From positions 1 to 10,422 of the forward strand of contig LT636314.1 in NCBI GenBank assembly GCA_900128565.1: DNA of 10,422 bases. The letters are read 5' to 3'. The translations under genes were made by a program, and so were the position numbers. Shown piece by piece: positions 1 to 10,373 of this stretch. Each line of letters starts with the position of its first letter. The stretch's first letter is position 1. The DNA comes from Stramenopiles sp. TOSAG23-6 (taxonomy: Eukaryota; Sar). The notes below the pieces were generated by a model. That model made no database searches and was not told the DNA's origin. It worked only from the letters and a program-made list of their open reading frames with translations.

Positions 1-50
1 GAAATTTTGTACCTAACGAATTTTTTTTGAAATATTTTTCCAAAATACAT
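1..50 (+). repeat. Introner-like intron, 3' half only (window edge)
   Basis: The window opens inside an intron of the family, at the palindrome core GAAATTTTGTACC, followed by CTAAC at 13-17, a T-tract and TTCCAAAATACAT ending at 50. The last 30 bases are identical to those of the two later introns of the same gene (2175-2204 and 3133-3162). The exon begins at 51 with the last two bases of a codon. Confidence 0.8.
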
Positions 51-3000
51 GTATGGTTGCATCAATACTCCTTGCAGCACTATACAAACTCAGTAGTAAA
101 GAATCTATGGATAGGGTCATGTTATATAGGCATTCTCGTGAAGATACTCGAGGTGAAAATATGTCTCATATTCAAAAAATGAATGTACACGAAATAGTTT
201 CTAATTTAAGAAAGCAAGGATGGAATTTTATAAAGCATGTAAAAACTCCCGTAGATGAATTTGATACAACAATTCCTACGAAACAACTCTTAATCAATTC
301 TAAAAGAACATGGGAAGCTACGTATTTGAGAGTGATGACCAGTTTGCGAAAGGTTATCGTTGAAAATGGAGGATTCCAGGCCCTCACCAAGTTACGTCGT
401 TGTATTGAGAAATTTGGATACAACACAGAGATACAAGCAAATGATGTGGCATTACTTATAAGAGAGTGTAATTTTAATATATCTTTATCTTACGTAGAGG
501 CCAATGCTGTTATTCAGGGATTAGCTAGCAAGTACGAAAAAAAACCAAATGCTATAGACTTACATAATACTATACAAGGGCTTGATATTCCAGGTGAAAA
601 AGTCAGGGAAACTATTAAGATGGCGTTTGCGATGATTGGAACTGTTGGAGGAGACGAAGAACACAGAGGGTCTGATGGTCTAATTGTGGCTAATCAAATG
701 GGGGGCGATGGCAGGGAAACCGTTACACTCACTGCAATTCAGAAGGCATTTAATAGCGACTATGATCATTTAGGTAAAGCTTTTAATTTGCCGCCAATCT
801 TGCGAAATAGTTCTCAGAGTGTGGAGGAAACAAATTACGATTCTGCCGAAGCAAGATGCAAAGAAGAATGTGTCAGAGAAATATCAGAAGTATTTCGCGA
901 AGCTGCGGGTGGAGGTAGTGATCCCAAAATTACTATTGGGGAGTTTGAAGACTATCATGCGGCTCTTTTGTATAGACATCATTTGTTGAAAGAAATACAT
1001 TTTCAAGAGGCATTAACTTCAACAAGAATGTCAAACACTCAAGTGGCACAGTGGCACAAAGTTTCAGCGATGAGGCGTGGAAAGGTCAAAGATCGTTTTG
1101 CCTCTGCTTTTAGGGCTTTGCTGTGGAATATTTGGCATTTAGAAAAAGCTCCATTTGTACCAGTATCCTCAAACACAGACAATATTCAGGCTCAAACACT
1201 CTCTATGCAACCTAAATCTGTGGAGGAAGTTGTATCAAAATTGAAAGATATTCTCCATCTTGGTTTACATAAAGGCAGAGAAAAAAATGATGGGGTTAGG
1301 GGAATGCATGAATTTCGTCGTATATTGAAAACAGCAAGTGAATATACTGGTATGATATCATGTGACATGTTTGAAAGAATAATGGGTAGATTTTTAGTGC
1401 AACACCCAAAAGACTTGAGTTGCCCCCCACTGACATTTGCTGACATCCGGACACTACAAAAATATTATCAAAAATTACCTGGACCAAACAAAGTTGTTGT
1501 AGACACCGATCGTTTGTATTTGGATGTCATCGGTAACTACGACAAACTTCGTCGTCGTCTAGCAGAAAAAGCATTTTCTCATATAGATATTGGTAACAAT
1601 GGATCGGTGCCTCTTATAGAAATATTACAACTTTACAAAGCTGATAAGCATCCTGATGTATTGGCTGGGCGTCGAAGTATTAATGAAGTAGAAGAAGAAT
1701 TGAAAACTTGCTTAATTGGAAAAAATGGATTGATTCAAATTAATGATTTTGAAGAATATTTCATGAAGGTATCAAGTGTTTCAGATGACGACAAATACTA
1801 TAATATGATTATATATAACTGTTTCAGACTTTTTGAATTACAACGATCTCGAAAACGCAGGTACGAGCAAAAAGAAACCTCACACAATACTGGAGGATAT
1901 CGCAATTCATCATCAATAACTTGGGTACCACACAAAAATAAATCTTTTCTGTCTACTTTGACACTTGGTCATGGTATCGAAGACAAAACTTTAGATCCAA
2001 AGTTTATAAACAAAAAAGTAGACCAAAAGTGCACTAGCGTTAATAATAAGTTACAAAATGAATCCGAAAAATTCAATGAATTCAATGCACTAATAAAACG
2101 CTTCCGATGTCTATGTATGTTTTATTTTTTTCAAATTCGAATTTTTTTTCGTACGAAATTTGGTACCTAACGATTTTTTTTTGAAATATTTTTCCAAAAT
2201 ACATTAGTTGAACGAGGAGTTTATGGTTACTTTAATTTACGCAATGCATTACACGCCGCAAGCTGTGAGAATCAGGGAATGCATTTTGTGACGTTTTCGA
2301 ATATTTTACGAAATATTGGATTTGCAATTTCTGAAAATGAAATAAAGATTGTCTTTGATATGTTACATGACTCGAATGTACCGAAAGATATGATAGACGC
2401 CGATAAGTTTCTTAAAGTAATACGTGAAGGAATGATTGCTGCAAGAAGAAGAATAGTAAAGAAAGTATTCGAAAGTGTTTCTCAAAGAAAGTTGAAAAAC
2501 AATGGTGGAAAGGTTTCTGATAGAGTTCCAGTGAAATGTTTTCATGAGATATATAATGCAGAAAATCACCCAGACGTTCTTTCGGGGACAAAGAAAGCGA
2601 AAGATATTTTGGATGAATTTAAGAACACCTTTCCATTGAATGGTACTATATCTTACAGTGATTTTGAATCGTATTATGAGGCTATTTCTCTTACAGTACC
2701 GGAAGTTAAACCTTCAGACAATAATATGATGATGATGATGTGGAAAGTTTGGGACTTGAATAAGACAAGAATTGTCAACAAAAAACACAAAGATGCAAAA
2801 ATAAATTTTGGAAAAACTTCTATGTTTTCCGATAAGTATTCACACACATATAAATATCACACTGATTCGAATCATGTATCCAATATTCAAAAGCTGTCAT
2901 CAGATGACCATGCAACAATAGGTGGAGGCAATACGCATAATGAAACTGCACATTTCAGAAATGAAGAGCAAAAAATGTCTAATCATTACCGCGATGTTCG

Positions 3001-3852
3001 CTTACATAAAGCAAAGACTGGAATCCATAAAGGATTTGCATGTCCCACTACGTATAAGTATGTATGTTTTAATTTTTGAAAATTCGAATTTTGTTTTCGT
3101 ACGAAATTTTGTACCTAACAATTTTTTTAGATTTTTTTTTGAAATATTTTTCCAAAATACATGCTGCTGGTACAAGACCACGGATTGTAGGGAAAGGACC
3201 GCGTGTTGGAGAACATGAATATCGTACAGGAAACCAATCAGTTAAAATAGAAAAACACAGTCTTCTTCAACGAATTCGAAGAGTTTTATGGCAAATCAAT
3301 GCACCAGGCACTTTGCATTTGAGAGCGGAGATGGAAAATCGCGATATGAAAATGCAAAAATGGCTTGAAAAAACGGAATTTATTGCAGCTCTTCGTGGAG
3401 TTCACTTAAACCTATCAGATACTGAAAATAAAGCGTTATATGGTTGGTACGCGAAAGATTTGCCAAGTAGAAAGTACTATACAAAAATCCAACAAAAACC
3501 AAATCTTCATAATGTTTTTATGTACGAAGAATTTTTAAGCGATTTGAATGGGAAGCTTTCAAAGCAGCGTAGGGACATCCTGGAGGATTCTTGGCAAAAA
3601 ATAGACAAATATAAAAAAGGATACTTAACTCTTGACGATATTCAGCTTTCTTATCATCCCGTGTATGGCCATTTAAAGAAAGAGGAAACGGCAAAATCGC
3701 TACCCAATAGACAAATAAATGAATTCAAAAGATATGGTAAAACAATTACCTTTGATGAGTTTTGTGATTTTTATTTGCATAAATGTGCCTGTCTGGAGGA
3801 TACCCAGTACTTTCAGATGCTTGTCTGCAATGATTGGGGTATACAAAAATAA
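51..3852 (+). CDS. Calcyphosine-like multi-module EF-hand protein (5' partial, 3 exons)
   Basis: Exons are 51-2114, 2205-3061 and 3163-3852 (TAA at 3850-3852); the start lies beyond the window because position 50 is the end of an intron. About 1202 residues are seen. Four calcyphosine-type modules follow each other. Each ends in a hydrophobic helix with a characteristic tail: WNIWHLEK (about residue 360), YNCFRLFE (about 595), MWKVWDLN (exon 2) and CNDWGIQK (C terminus). Before each tail is a segment like F-x-x-Y, such as INDFEEYFMKVS or YSDFESYYEAIS. Modules 2 and 3 carry the calcyphosine signatures KHPDVLAG and NHPDVLSG. EF loops are degenerate: DIGNNGSVPLIE (about 511-522) and DKYKKGYLTLDD (module 4) keep residues 1, 5/6 and 12 only partly, so calcium binding is doubtful in several. 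In animals and flagellates calcyphosines are cytosolic and often linked to cilia; that role is only inferred here. Human CAPS2 is far shorter, so this is a repeated version. Joining the exons without their introns keeps the frame throughout (phase 1, then phase 0). Confidence 0.85.
2115..2204 (+). repeat. Introner-like intron A of the calcyphosine-like gene (GT...AT)
   Basis: 90 nt, phase 1. It starts GTATGTTTTA after exon ...CTAT and ends AAAATACAT before TAGTTG. The joined codon is TTA, and the frame then stays open through 2207-3061, including the residues LVERGVYGYFNLRNA upstream of the first ATG in exon 2. CTAAC lies at 2167-2171, about 34 nt before the 3' end. No AG is at the 3' junction. 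Confidence 0.85.
3062..3162 (+). repeat. Introner-like intron B of the calcyphosine-like gene (GT...AT)
   Basis: 101 nt, phase 0. It starts GTATGTTTTAA after the codon TAT and ends AAAATACAT before GCTGCTGG. It shares with intron A the sequence CAAATTCGAATTTT (here AAAATTCGAATTTTG), the core CGTACGAAATTTTGTACC and CTAAC (3115-3119). The only AG near the end (3129-3130) is about 33 nt upstream of the frame-supported junction. Confidence 0.85.
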
Positions 3853-3909
3853 TATCTTACACATATACTGAAGTAATAGTATTACGGTTGGCAAATTGTG
3901 ATGAAAACC

Positions 3910-4010
3910 ATGTACATTTTCAAACAAAAATTCAAATGTTTGTTAGGTACAAAATTATCTACAAAAAAACATTCAAAAAAAAACAAATAATAAATTTGAA
4001 GTATTATTAC
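3910..4010 (-). repeat. Introner-like element copy outside coding sequence
   Basis: Read on the minus strand this 101-nt stretch has the family's parts in order: a degenerate start GTAATAATACTTC then AAATTTATT, a T-tract, AATTTTGTACCTAAC (CTAAC at 3942-3946) and an end TGAAAATGTACAT at 3910, 34 nt beyond the branch-like A. It occupies the 243-nt gap 3853-4095 between two stop codons. It is oriented as it would be in a 3' UTR intron of the SRRM1-like gene, or it is a decayed insertion. Confidence 0.6.
3989..3994 (+). terminator. Candidate poly(A) signal for the calcyphosine-like gene
   Basis: AATAAA about 137 nt after the stop codon at 3850-3852, in an A/T-rich stretch between two convergent genes. 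The motif is expected by chance in such composition, so this is only a candidate. Confidence 0.35.
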
Positions 4011-4023
4011 GACTGTCATTCAA

Positions 4024-4029
4024 TTTATT
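4024..4029 (-). terminator. Candidate poly(A) signal for the SRRM1-like gene
   Basis: AATAAA on the minus strand, about 67 nt beyond the SRRM1-like stop at 4096-4098. If it is used, the transcript would end before or within the introner-like copy at 3910-4010. Weak evidence because of base composition. Confidence 0.35.
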
Positions 4030-4095
4030 CTAACAATTAAAGTTTTAAATTATTTTTCAACATTGTTGGGGAAAGGATTCTCGTGATCAATTAGC

Positions 4096-5301
4096 TCATG
4101 TAGACTTACGAGGTGACTTCACATGAGTCTTCAATTTATGTTCTTTTGCTTTTTCCAATTTTGCTTTTTCCAATTTTTGGCGTAAACTGATTTCTGTATT
4201 TAAACTCTGACGATATGCACGTTTGTCATGAAATGAACGGCTTCTTGATCTTCTACTATAATCCCTTCGACGACCTCTGGAATAACTTCTTGATCTTCTA
4301 CTATATTCCCTTCGACGACCTCTGGAATTACTTCTTGATCTTCTACTATAATCCCTTCGACGACCTCTGGAATTACTTCTTGGTCTTCTACTATAATCCC
4401 TTCGACGACCTCTGGAATAACTTCTTGGTCTTCTACTATATTCCCTTCGACGACCTCCTGAATAACTTCTTGATCTACGGCTAAAATTCCTTACACGACT
4501 TCTTGATCTTGTTCTAGATCGACTTCTTGATCTTGTTCTAGATCGACTTCTTGCTCGTTTTTGACTTCTGCTGCGTCGTGACTTTGTGTTTTCACCAACG
4601 TTTCCATTTTCTTCACCAATGTTTCTTTTTTCTTCAACAACGTCTCCTGTTTCGCTTTCGTCTTTAGATTCTCTCTTGTCAGCGTCTTTACATTCCGTCA
4701 CTGAAGCTGTAGCATCTACAATTTTATCAGAGTCTTTATCTTTCATCACTGAAGCCGCAGCAGCTATAGCTCTAACTCTAACATCCGAAGCATCGTGCAC
4801 ATAACGGCAAACATTTCCTTTAGTGCAATTGCCAATACTAAAGAAATAGCAAGCCTCATCCACAGTGCCATTTAACTTGAGCTTTGCATTTGCTTGTTCA
4901 CGGATACGCTGTGCCTGAATCTTTGCCTTTTGTTGTTCTAAAAAGTTACGTGGTATTCCTGTTTCTTCTTTTTCTGCATCACTGAGTATAGTCCACAACT
5001 CCTGAACAAAAACTGCTGCATCCTTTTCTAAGAAGCCTGTCAAATCCACAAGCAACTGCATTCCATCCTTGGGTCCAATATCGAGAGAATTATGAACAAG
5101 CCCAGTGACAACATCATCTTCAAATCCTAAAAGTTCCACAAGTCGATCAGTGATCCATTTCTTAATAACAGGCATGTTGACCTTGGAGAAGTCAACAGTT
5201 TGCCTGAGCAACTTTTGATCATACTTTAGATTCTTAAGTTGACTCTTTTTACTACTCCCCCTGAATCTAGGATCCTGTTCAACAGATAATAATTTGACCA
5301 T
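4096..5301 (-). CDS. SRRM1/SRm160-like splicing factor: PWI + CCCH zinc finger + RS domain
   Basis: 401 residues, intronless. Residues about 8-30 (SVEQDPRF, then basic KK/LKNLKY) and the PWI domain (about 35-125: VDFSKVNMPVIKKWI, LLGFEDDVV, LTGFLEKDA, GIPRNFLE) match the family's N terminus, which in animals binds nucleic acid and sits in exon-definition and exon-junction assemblies in the nucleus. A CCCH finger follows at 151-169, spaced C-x7-C-x5-C-x3-H (C151, C159, C165, H169); animal SRRM1 lacks it. The C-terminal half is an Arg/Ser domain with a tandem 15-residue repeat, then a basic tail. The start at 5301 was chosen because homology begins there. The same frame stays open to an upstream ATG at 5472, adding 57 basic residues with no family resemblance, so that start is less likely. 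Acidic linker (about 185-230) between finger and RS region. Assignment to the PWI/SRRM1 family is firm; orthology is inferred. Confidence 0.88.
   Translation of the reverse strand: MVKLLSVEQDPRFRGSSKKSQLKNLKYDQKLLRQTVDFSKVNMPVIKKWITDRLVELLGFEDDVVTGLVHNSLDIGPKDGMQLLVDLTGFLEKDAAVFVQELWTILSDAEKEETGIPRNFLEQQKAKIQAQRIREQANAKLKLNGTVDEACYFFSIGNCTKGNVCRYVHDASDVRVRAIAAAASVMKDKDSDKIVDATASVTECKDADKRESKDESETGDVVEEKRNIGEENGNVGENTKSRRSRSQKRARSRSRTRSRSRSRTRSRSRVRNFSRRSRSYSGGRRREYSRRPRSYSRGRRRDYSRRPRSNSRGRRRDYSRRSRSNSRGRRREYSRRSRSYSRGRRRDYSRRSRSRSFHDKRAYRQSLNTEISLRQKLEKAKLEKAKEHKLKTHVKSPRKST
4241..4465 (-). repeat. Tandem 45-bp repeat, 5 copies, encoding RS-domain units
   Basis: Five head-to-tail 45-bp units (4241, 4286, 4331, 4376, 4421), differing at few positions. 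Each encodes 15 residues of the type SYSRGRRRDYSRRSR. Near-identity at DNA level points to recent expansion by unequal exchange or slippage. Confidence 0.92.
4496..4543 (-). repeat. Two 24-bp repeats in the RS domain
   Basis: Two exact adjacent 24-bp units (from 4496 and 4520) encoding Arg/Ser/Thr dipeptides, followed by the start of a third (CGACTTCTTG at 4544) that then diverges. Confidence 0.8.
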
Positions 5302-5629
5302 GAAAAAATTGTTATATATAAGAGGGATGTGAAAACTAGACAAATTTCGCACGATTGAATTAAATTGAAGCGGAGTCGTGGCGCAACGAACAAACTCGAT
5401 TTTGTTTTCTTGTTTTGACCGATTTTTTGAAAACTTACGCGCCACGTGTTGTTTTGGCCTAAATGTCCTCAATTAGTAATATTCACAGCTTCCTTGAAAA
5501 ATAGGTCATAATAGCATCCAAAAAAGTTAGCAGTACCAGAAAGATTCCAAATAGAGATTCGTAAACCACTGAGACATTTCGTTTAGTGCCACGAGATATA
5601 GTATTGTTACATTCGTGCGCTCTTTGGAA
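5302..5629. promoter_or_regulatory. Shared upstream region of divergent SRRM1-like and Kae1 genes
   Basis: 328 bp between the chosen start codons of two head-to-head genes, so both promoters and 5' leaders must lie here. TATATA-like sequence at about 5313-5320 is too close to the SRRM1-like start to serve it as a TATA box. A CACGTG palindrome is the only clear site. If the SRRM1-like protein starts at 5472, the space shrinks to 157 bp. No other gene is seen. Confidence 0.6.
5443..5448. promoter_or_regulatory. CACGTG palindrome (E-box/G-box-like)
   Basis: Single CACGTG in the divergent intergenic region, within a locally GC-richer patch (GCGCCACGTG). bHLH or bZIP factors bind this motif in many eukaryotes. 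Function here is unproven, and it also lies within the optional N-terminal extension frame of the SRRM1-like gene. Confidence 0.25.
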
Positions 5630-7414
<1,785 letters not shown>

Positions 7415-7530
7415 ACAATAATTTTTTTTTGCGAATATATTTTGTTTCTTGAAAGAATAAGCTATCAATTTTTATAGTTGTTTAGGATAAAAAAAAAATT
7501 ACTAAACTGGGACAGGTTTGTAGTTTTGTA

Positions 7531-7536
7531 AATAAA
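7531..7536 (+). terminator. Candidate poly(A) signal for Kae1
   Basis: AATAAA 117 nt after the Kae1 stop; a second AATAAA is at 7653-7658. The gap 7415-7677 between the two convergent genes otherwise holds only T-rich and A-rich tracts, with no gene seen. Confidence 0.35.
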
Positions 7537-7594
7537 TCTGTTATTATTAATTTGTTATTATGAATACTATTATACTTTTTTTTTCATTTTTTAA

Positions 7595-7600
7595 TTTATT
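7595..7600 (-). terminator. Candidate poly(A) signal for the SAP-domain gene
   Basis: AATAAA on the minus strand, about 78 nt beyond the stop at 7678-7680. Base composition makes chance matches common. Confidence 0.3.
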
Positions 7601-7677
7601 TTTATATAATTGTCGCAATGTAGAAGTATACGTATTATTGTTTATACTGTACAATAAATATAGAAAAAAGAGAAATA

Positions 7678-10373
7678 TTACATTTCTACTACAGTTTCCT
7701 CCTGAGTTTGCCATTTGCCTTCATTGATTTCAGCAACTGCTGTTTCTACGTTAGAATTATCTGGTAAAATTTCAACAGGTTCGCCTTCATTGATTTCAGC
7801 ATTTGCTGTTTCTACATTAGAATTATCTGGTAAAATATCAACAGGTTCGCTGCTTCCCTCATGATGATCCACATTCCAACCATCGCCATCCTCTTCTTCA
7901 TTTAATTGAGTTAGGAATGCACTCGAAGTATTTTTCTTGACATCTTTTATAGCTTCTTCTGTAGTCTCTTCCTCTGTCTTTGTAATATCATTTTCACCTT
8001 CTTCTGTGGTCTCTTCATTTGGTTTTGTGTCTTCTTTTGCAGCTTCTTCTGTAGCTTGCTTTTCAGCCAATTGCAACTCGGCAGCCTCTTTTGCAGCTTC
8101 TTCTATAGCTTGCTTTTCAGCCAACTCAGCAGCTTCTTTTGCAGCTTCTTCTGCGGCTTGCTTTTCAGCTTCTTGTGCTGCTTCTGCTTCTTCTGCCAGT
8201 TTTTCAGCTTCTTGAGTAGCTTCTTCTGCAGCCTCTACGCCTGCACGGGCTGCACTTAGTGCTTCATCAATGGCATTTGTTATAATGGCTCTCGCTGCAG
8301 CTTTTGCTTTCTGAATAGCCGCAGCTTGTGCAGCAACTACTGCAGCTGCTATAGCTGCATTACGAAGTCTAACAGCTTCTTTGAGTTTCTTAATTTTTTT
8401 TACAGCTTCTCCAATTTCAGCTCGCTGTGTCTCGGAAACTGCTTTTAATATGTCAGTTCTTCTAACTAGTTCAAGAGTCTCCGCTTCCGTTTTCTCTATC
8501 CTTTCATCTATTTTTTCTATGCGAGAGTTCAGAATTGAGCCCTCTTTATCTATTACGTATTCGGTACTCGTTAGAGAAGACTTCATTCGTTTAATTTCCC
8601 TTGGGGTTTCTGGAACTTTGCCAACCCATTCTGGGGTAACACCACATTTACGAAGTTTAAGCTCTGCGGCAAGTTTCCGACATGAAGCGTCAAGTCGTAC
8701 TGATTTCATTTGAATTTCTAATCTCTCTTTTCTTTCGCGCCGTGAGTGTTTAGTATCATTACATTTTTGCATTTCTTCAAACTCATTACGCAGTTCATTC
8801 AATTCACTTAAAAGCTTTTCATATTCTGTTCTCTCTGTGGAAGGTTTTATTTCCATATCAATGGTACACTCATGAACATGTTTATATCTTTCAGCTATTG
8901 CTAAGGATTCTTCTTTTAGCATTCCATAAACTTTTCCAAGTTCAGCAACTTGATCTATTTTTTGCTGGCTTCGATCTCTCCAACTCATGTGAGCGATGGT
9001 GTTGAAGTCAATGCTCTCACTAGGTGAATCTTCTATTTTTTCTGCTTGTACTTTTATCTGTTTTGGTTTTGTTTTCATCCTTTTTTGCTTTGGAGCCTTT
9101 ACTATAGATGATACTGCATTTTGTTTCTGGTAATCCTTTACAAGTTGAATCAAGTGTTTTTTCTTCCCTTTAGTAGATAAACCAAACTCCTTACAATAAG
9201 TTTTTAAAACCGCAACTTTCATTTTTTTTAATTCCTTATGAGTAAAAGCTACTTCTTTCTTGTATACCTGCTTTAGCTTGGACACTTTTTTTGTGGTACG
9301 TTTATCTGACTTTGATTGAGGGGCTTTAGTTGAATTTGATTGATTGACAAACATTTTATCATTTTTAACTTTTTTGCGCAATCGTTTGGAAGAGCCTATT
9401 TGACCGTCAAGTAATGTATTGTACCGCTTCTCTTGTTCCTCAAGTTCTTTTGCTTGTGCATTAACTAGACGAAGTTTATGTATTGTAAAAAATATTTTTT
9501 TTTATTTTTTTTAGAAAAAAAATTCGTTAGAAGATATTTTACAAAATTTAGATGAGGTAAAAAGAATAAATTTGAAATTCATGATGAAAATGTACATTAT
9601 CGGTTGTCTGTAATTTTCTTTTCATCGTGGCTACCAAATCGCCCTGATTGTCTTGTTTCCTTTGCTGAAACTCTCGCATTTGATCTTTCACCATGTATTG
9701 TGAAAAAATAATCGAAATTTGTTAGGTACAAAATTTGGTACAAAAAAAAACTAAATTTGAAATTTAGAATGAAAACGAACATCGCCCGGTCAACTTCTCC
9801 ATTCAACTTACTACAACTTTTTCTAAGTTGCGCATTCATTTGTACGAGAGTCTCAATTTGAAGCATTTCATGTGAAAAATATTTCAAAATTGTAAATTCG
9901 TTAGGTACAAAACCTTTGCATTGTCCATGAAGAAAACATCGTCTATTACGGAATTTCGTACGAAAAAAACAATGTCACAAAAAAAATGTAGGTAAAAAAT
10001 GGATGATGAAAACGTATATTTTTTTTCGTATGATTTTAAGACTTCTCTCTTCAACTTTACCCAAGAGAAACGCCCGTCGGTATTCATGAGTTCCTTCAAC
10101 CAATGGATTTCCATGTACTGTGAAAAACAATTCAAACATTTGAAATTCGTTAGGTACGAAATGTAATACGAAAAAAAAAAATTAAAAAGTCAATTTTGAA
10201 AACACGAAAAAACAAATTAAAATTAAATTTTGAAAACGTACGTGGCGATCGGCAAGTCTACCATCTTGTGTTCTATGCACTGGGCTACTACTGCTTCGAA
10301 GCTTGCTACCGTTGAATTCCTTTATTGATTTTATTGATTCAGTGCTATTTTCCTTTTCAGGAGTTGATATTAT
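7678..10373 (-). CDS. SAP-domain, Ala/Glu-rich coiled-coil protein (5' partial, at least 5 exons)
   Basis: Minus-strand exons: 10373-10242, 10112-10017 (end uncertain), 9869-9781, 9692-9596, 9477-7678; about 737 residues seen, start missing. Exon order: a Ser-rich segment (STPEKENSTESIK, LRSSSSPVHRTQDGRLADRH), then GNPLVEGTHEYRRAFLLGK, then long coiled coil (EMLQIETLVQMNAQLRKS, DQMREFQQRKQD, NAQAKELEEQEKRY). In the last exon a basic Lys-rich stretch precedes a SAP domain (coded at about 9243-9130: FTHKELKKMKVAVLKTYC, then GLSTKGKKKHLIQLVKDY), a helix-extension-helix DNA/chromatin-binding fold. More coiled coil follows, then an Ala/Glu-rich helix with AEKQA-type repeats, an acidic region, and two 22-residue repeats (EPV-ILPDNSNVETA). 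The SAP domain suggests a nuclear or chromatin role, but I do not recognise the protein. The frame is open in all exons only when the introns are removed. Confidence 0.75.
7720..7851 (-). repeat. Two 66-bp tandem repeats near the C terminus of the SAP-domain protein
   Basis: Units 7720-7785 and 7786-7851 differ at a handful of bases and encode EPVDILPDNSNVETANAEIN / EPVEILPDNSNVETAVAEIN, each followed by EG. Confidence 0.88.
8036..8236 (-). repeat. Degenerate Ala/Glu-coding repeat tract
   Basis: Repeated TTTTCAGC...GCAGCTTCTTC modules on the plus strand encode, on the minus strand, several variants of AEKQAxEEAAKEAAEL. Predicted uninterrupted charged helix. The repetition also creates meaningless long open frames on the other strand. 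Confidence 0.75.
9478..9595 (-). repeat. SAP-gene intron 1 (nearest the last exon), introner-like (GT...AT)
   Basis: 118 nt, phase 0. On the minus strand it starts GTACATTTTCATCATGAATT after ACCGATAAT and ends TTTTTTACAATACAT before AAACTTCGT. CTAAC at 9526-9530 (context TCTAACGAATT); the palindrome core is decayed, with GTAC lost on both sides. Frame is open on both sides: QTTDN/KLRLVNAQ. Confidence 0.82.
9693..9780 (-). repeat. SAP-gene intron 2, introner-like (GT...AT)
   Basis: 88 nt, the shortest complete copy, phase 2. Starts GTTCGTTTTCATTC after GGGCGAT, has GTACCAAATTTTGTACCTAA-C (CTAAC 9721-9725), ends TTTTTTCACAATACAT before GGTGAAAG. The joined codon is ATG in DRAMVKDQM. Confidence 0.82.
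9870..10016 (-). repeat. SAP-gene intron 3, introner-like, altered 5' end and internal insert
   Basis: About 147 nt. The aligned start is ATACGTTTTCATCATC in place of GTACGTTTTC, following a run of eight A. Between the two palindrome arms (CGTACGAAATT at about 9949-9959 on plus as AATTTCGTACG, and TTTTGTACC next to CTAAC at 9900-9904) lies about 30 nt of unrelated sequence. Ends TTTTTCACAT before GAAATGC. Cutting at the positions used in other copies breaks the frame by one base, so the left boundary is uncertain by 1-4 nt, or the A-run is miscounted. Confidence 0.6.
10113..10241 (-). repeat. SAP-gene intron 4, introner-like (GT...AT)
   Basis: 129 nt, phase 0. Starts GTACGTTTTCAAAATTT after GATCGCCAC, has a degenerate arm CGTATTACATTTCGTACC then CTAAC (10149-10153), ends TTTTTCACAGTACAT before GGAAATCC. 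The left exon ends AC rather than AT; His is coded either way. Upstream exon has only one open frame, which fixes the next exon as GNPLVEGTHEY. Confidence 0.75.

Noticed and set aside
4241-4465. CRISPR-like array of regular repeats
   Set aside because: The 45-bp units are contiguous with no spacers, in frame, and lie in an RS domain of a eukaryotic gene.
4215-4484. Plus-strand open frame with repeated FLIFYYNPFDDLWNN units
   Set aside because: It is the reverse side of the 45-bp RS repeat; the minus strand gives a coherent PWI/CCCH/RS protein.
5313-5320. TATATAAG as a TATA box
   Set aside because: About 310 bp from the Kae1 start and only about 12 bp from the SRRM1-like start; expected by chance in AT-rich DNA.
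7415-7677. Possible RNA gene in the convergent gap
   Set aside because: Only homopolymer-rich A/T sequence with no cloverleaf or conserved box seen; no tRNA, rRNA or snRNA was found anywhere in the window.
7937-8713. Plus-strand Ser/Ala/Phe-rich open frames
   Set aside because: Antisense of the Ala/Glu repeat and coiled coil in the SAP-domain gene; no stops arise because of repeat composition.
9884-10135. Frame reading EIHWLKELMNTDGRFSWVKL across the SAP-gene exon at 10017-10112
   Set aside because: The upstream exon (10242-10373) has one open frame and ends in phase 0, which selects GNPLVEGTHEYRRAF instead; kept in mind because the next junction is ambiguous.
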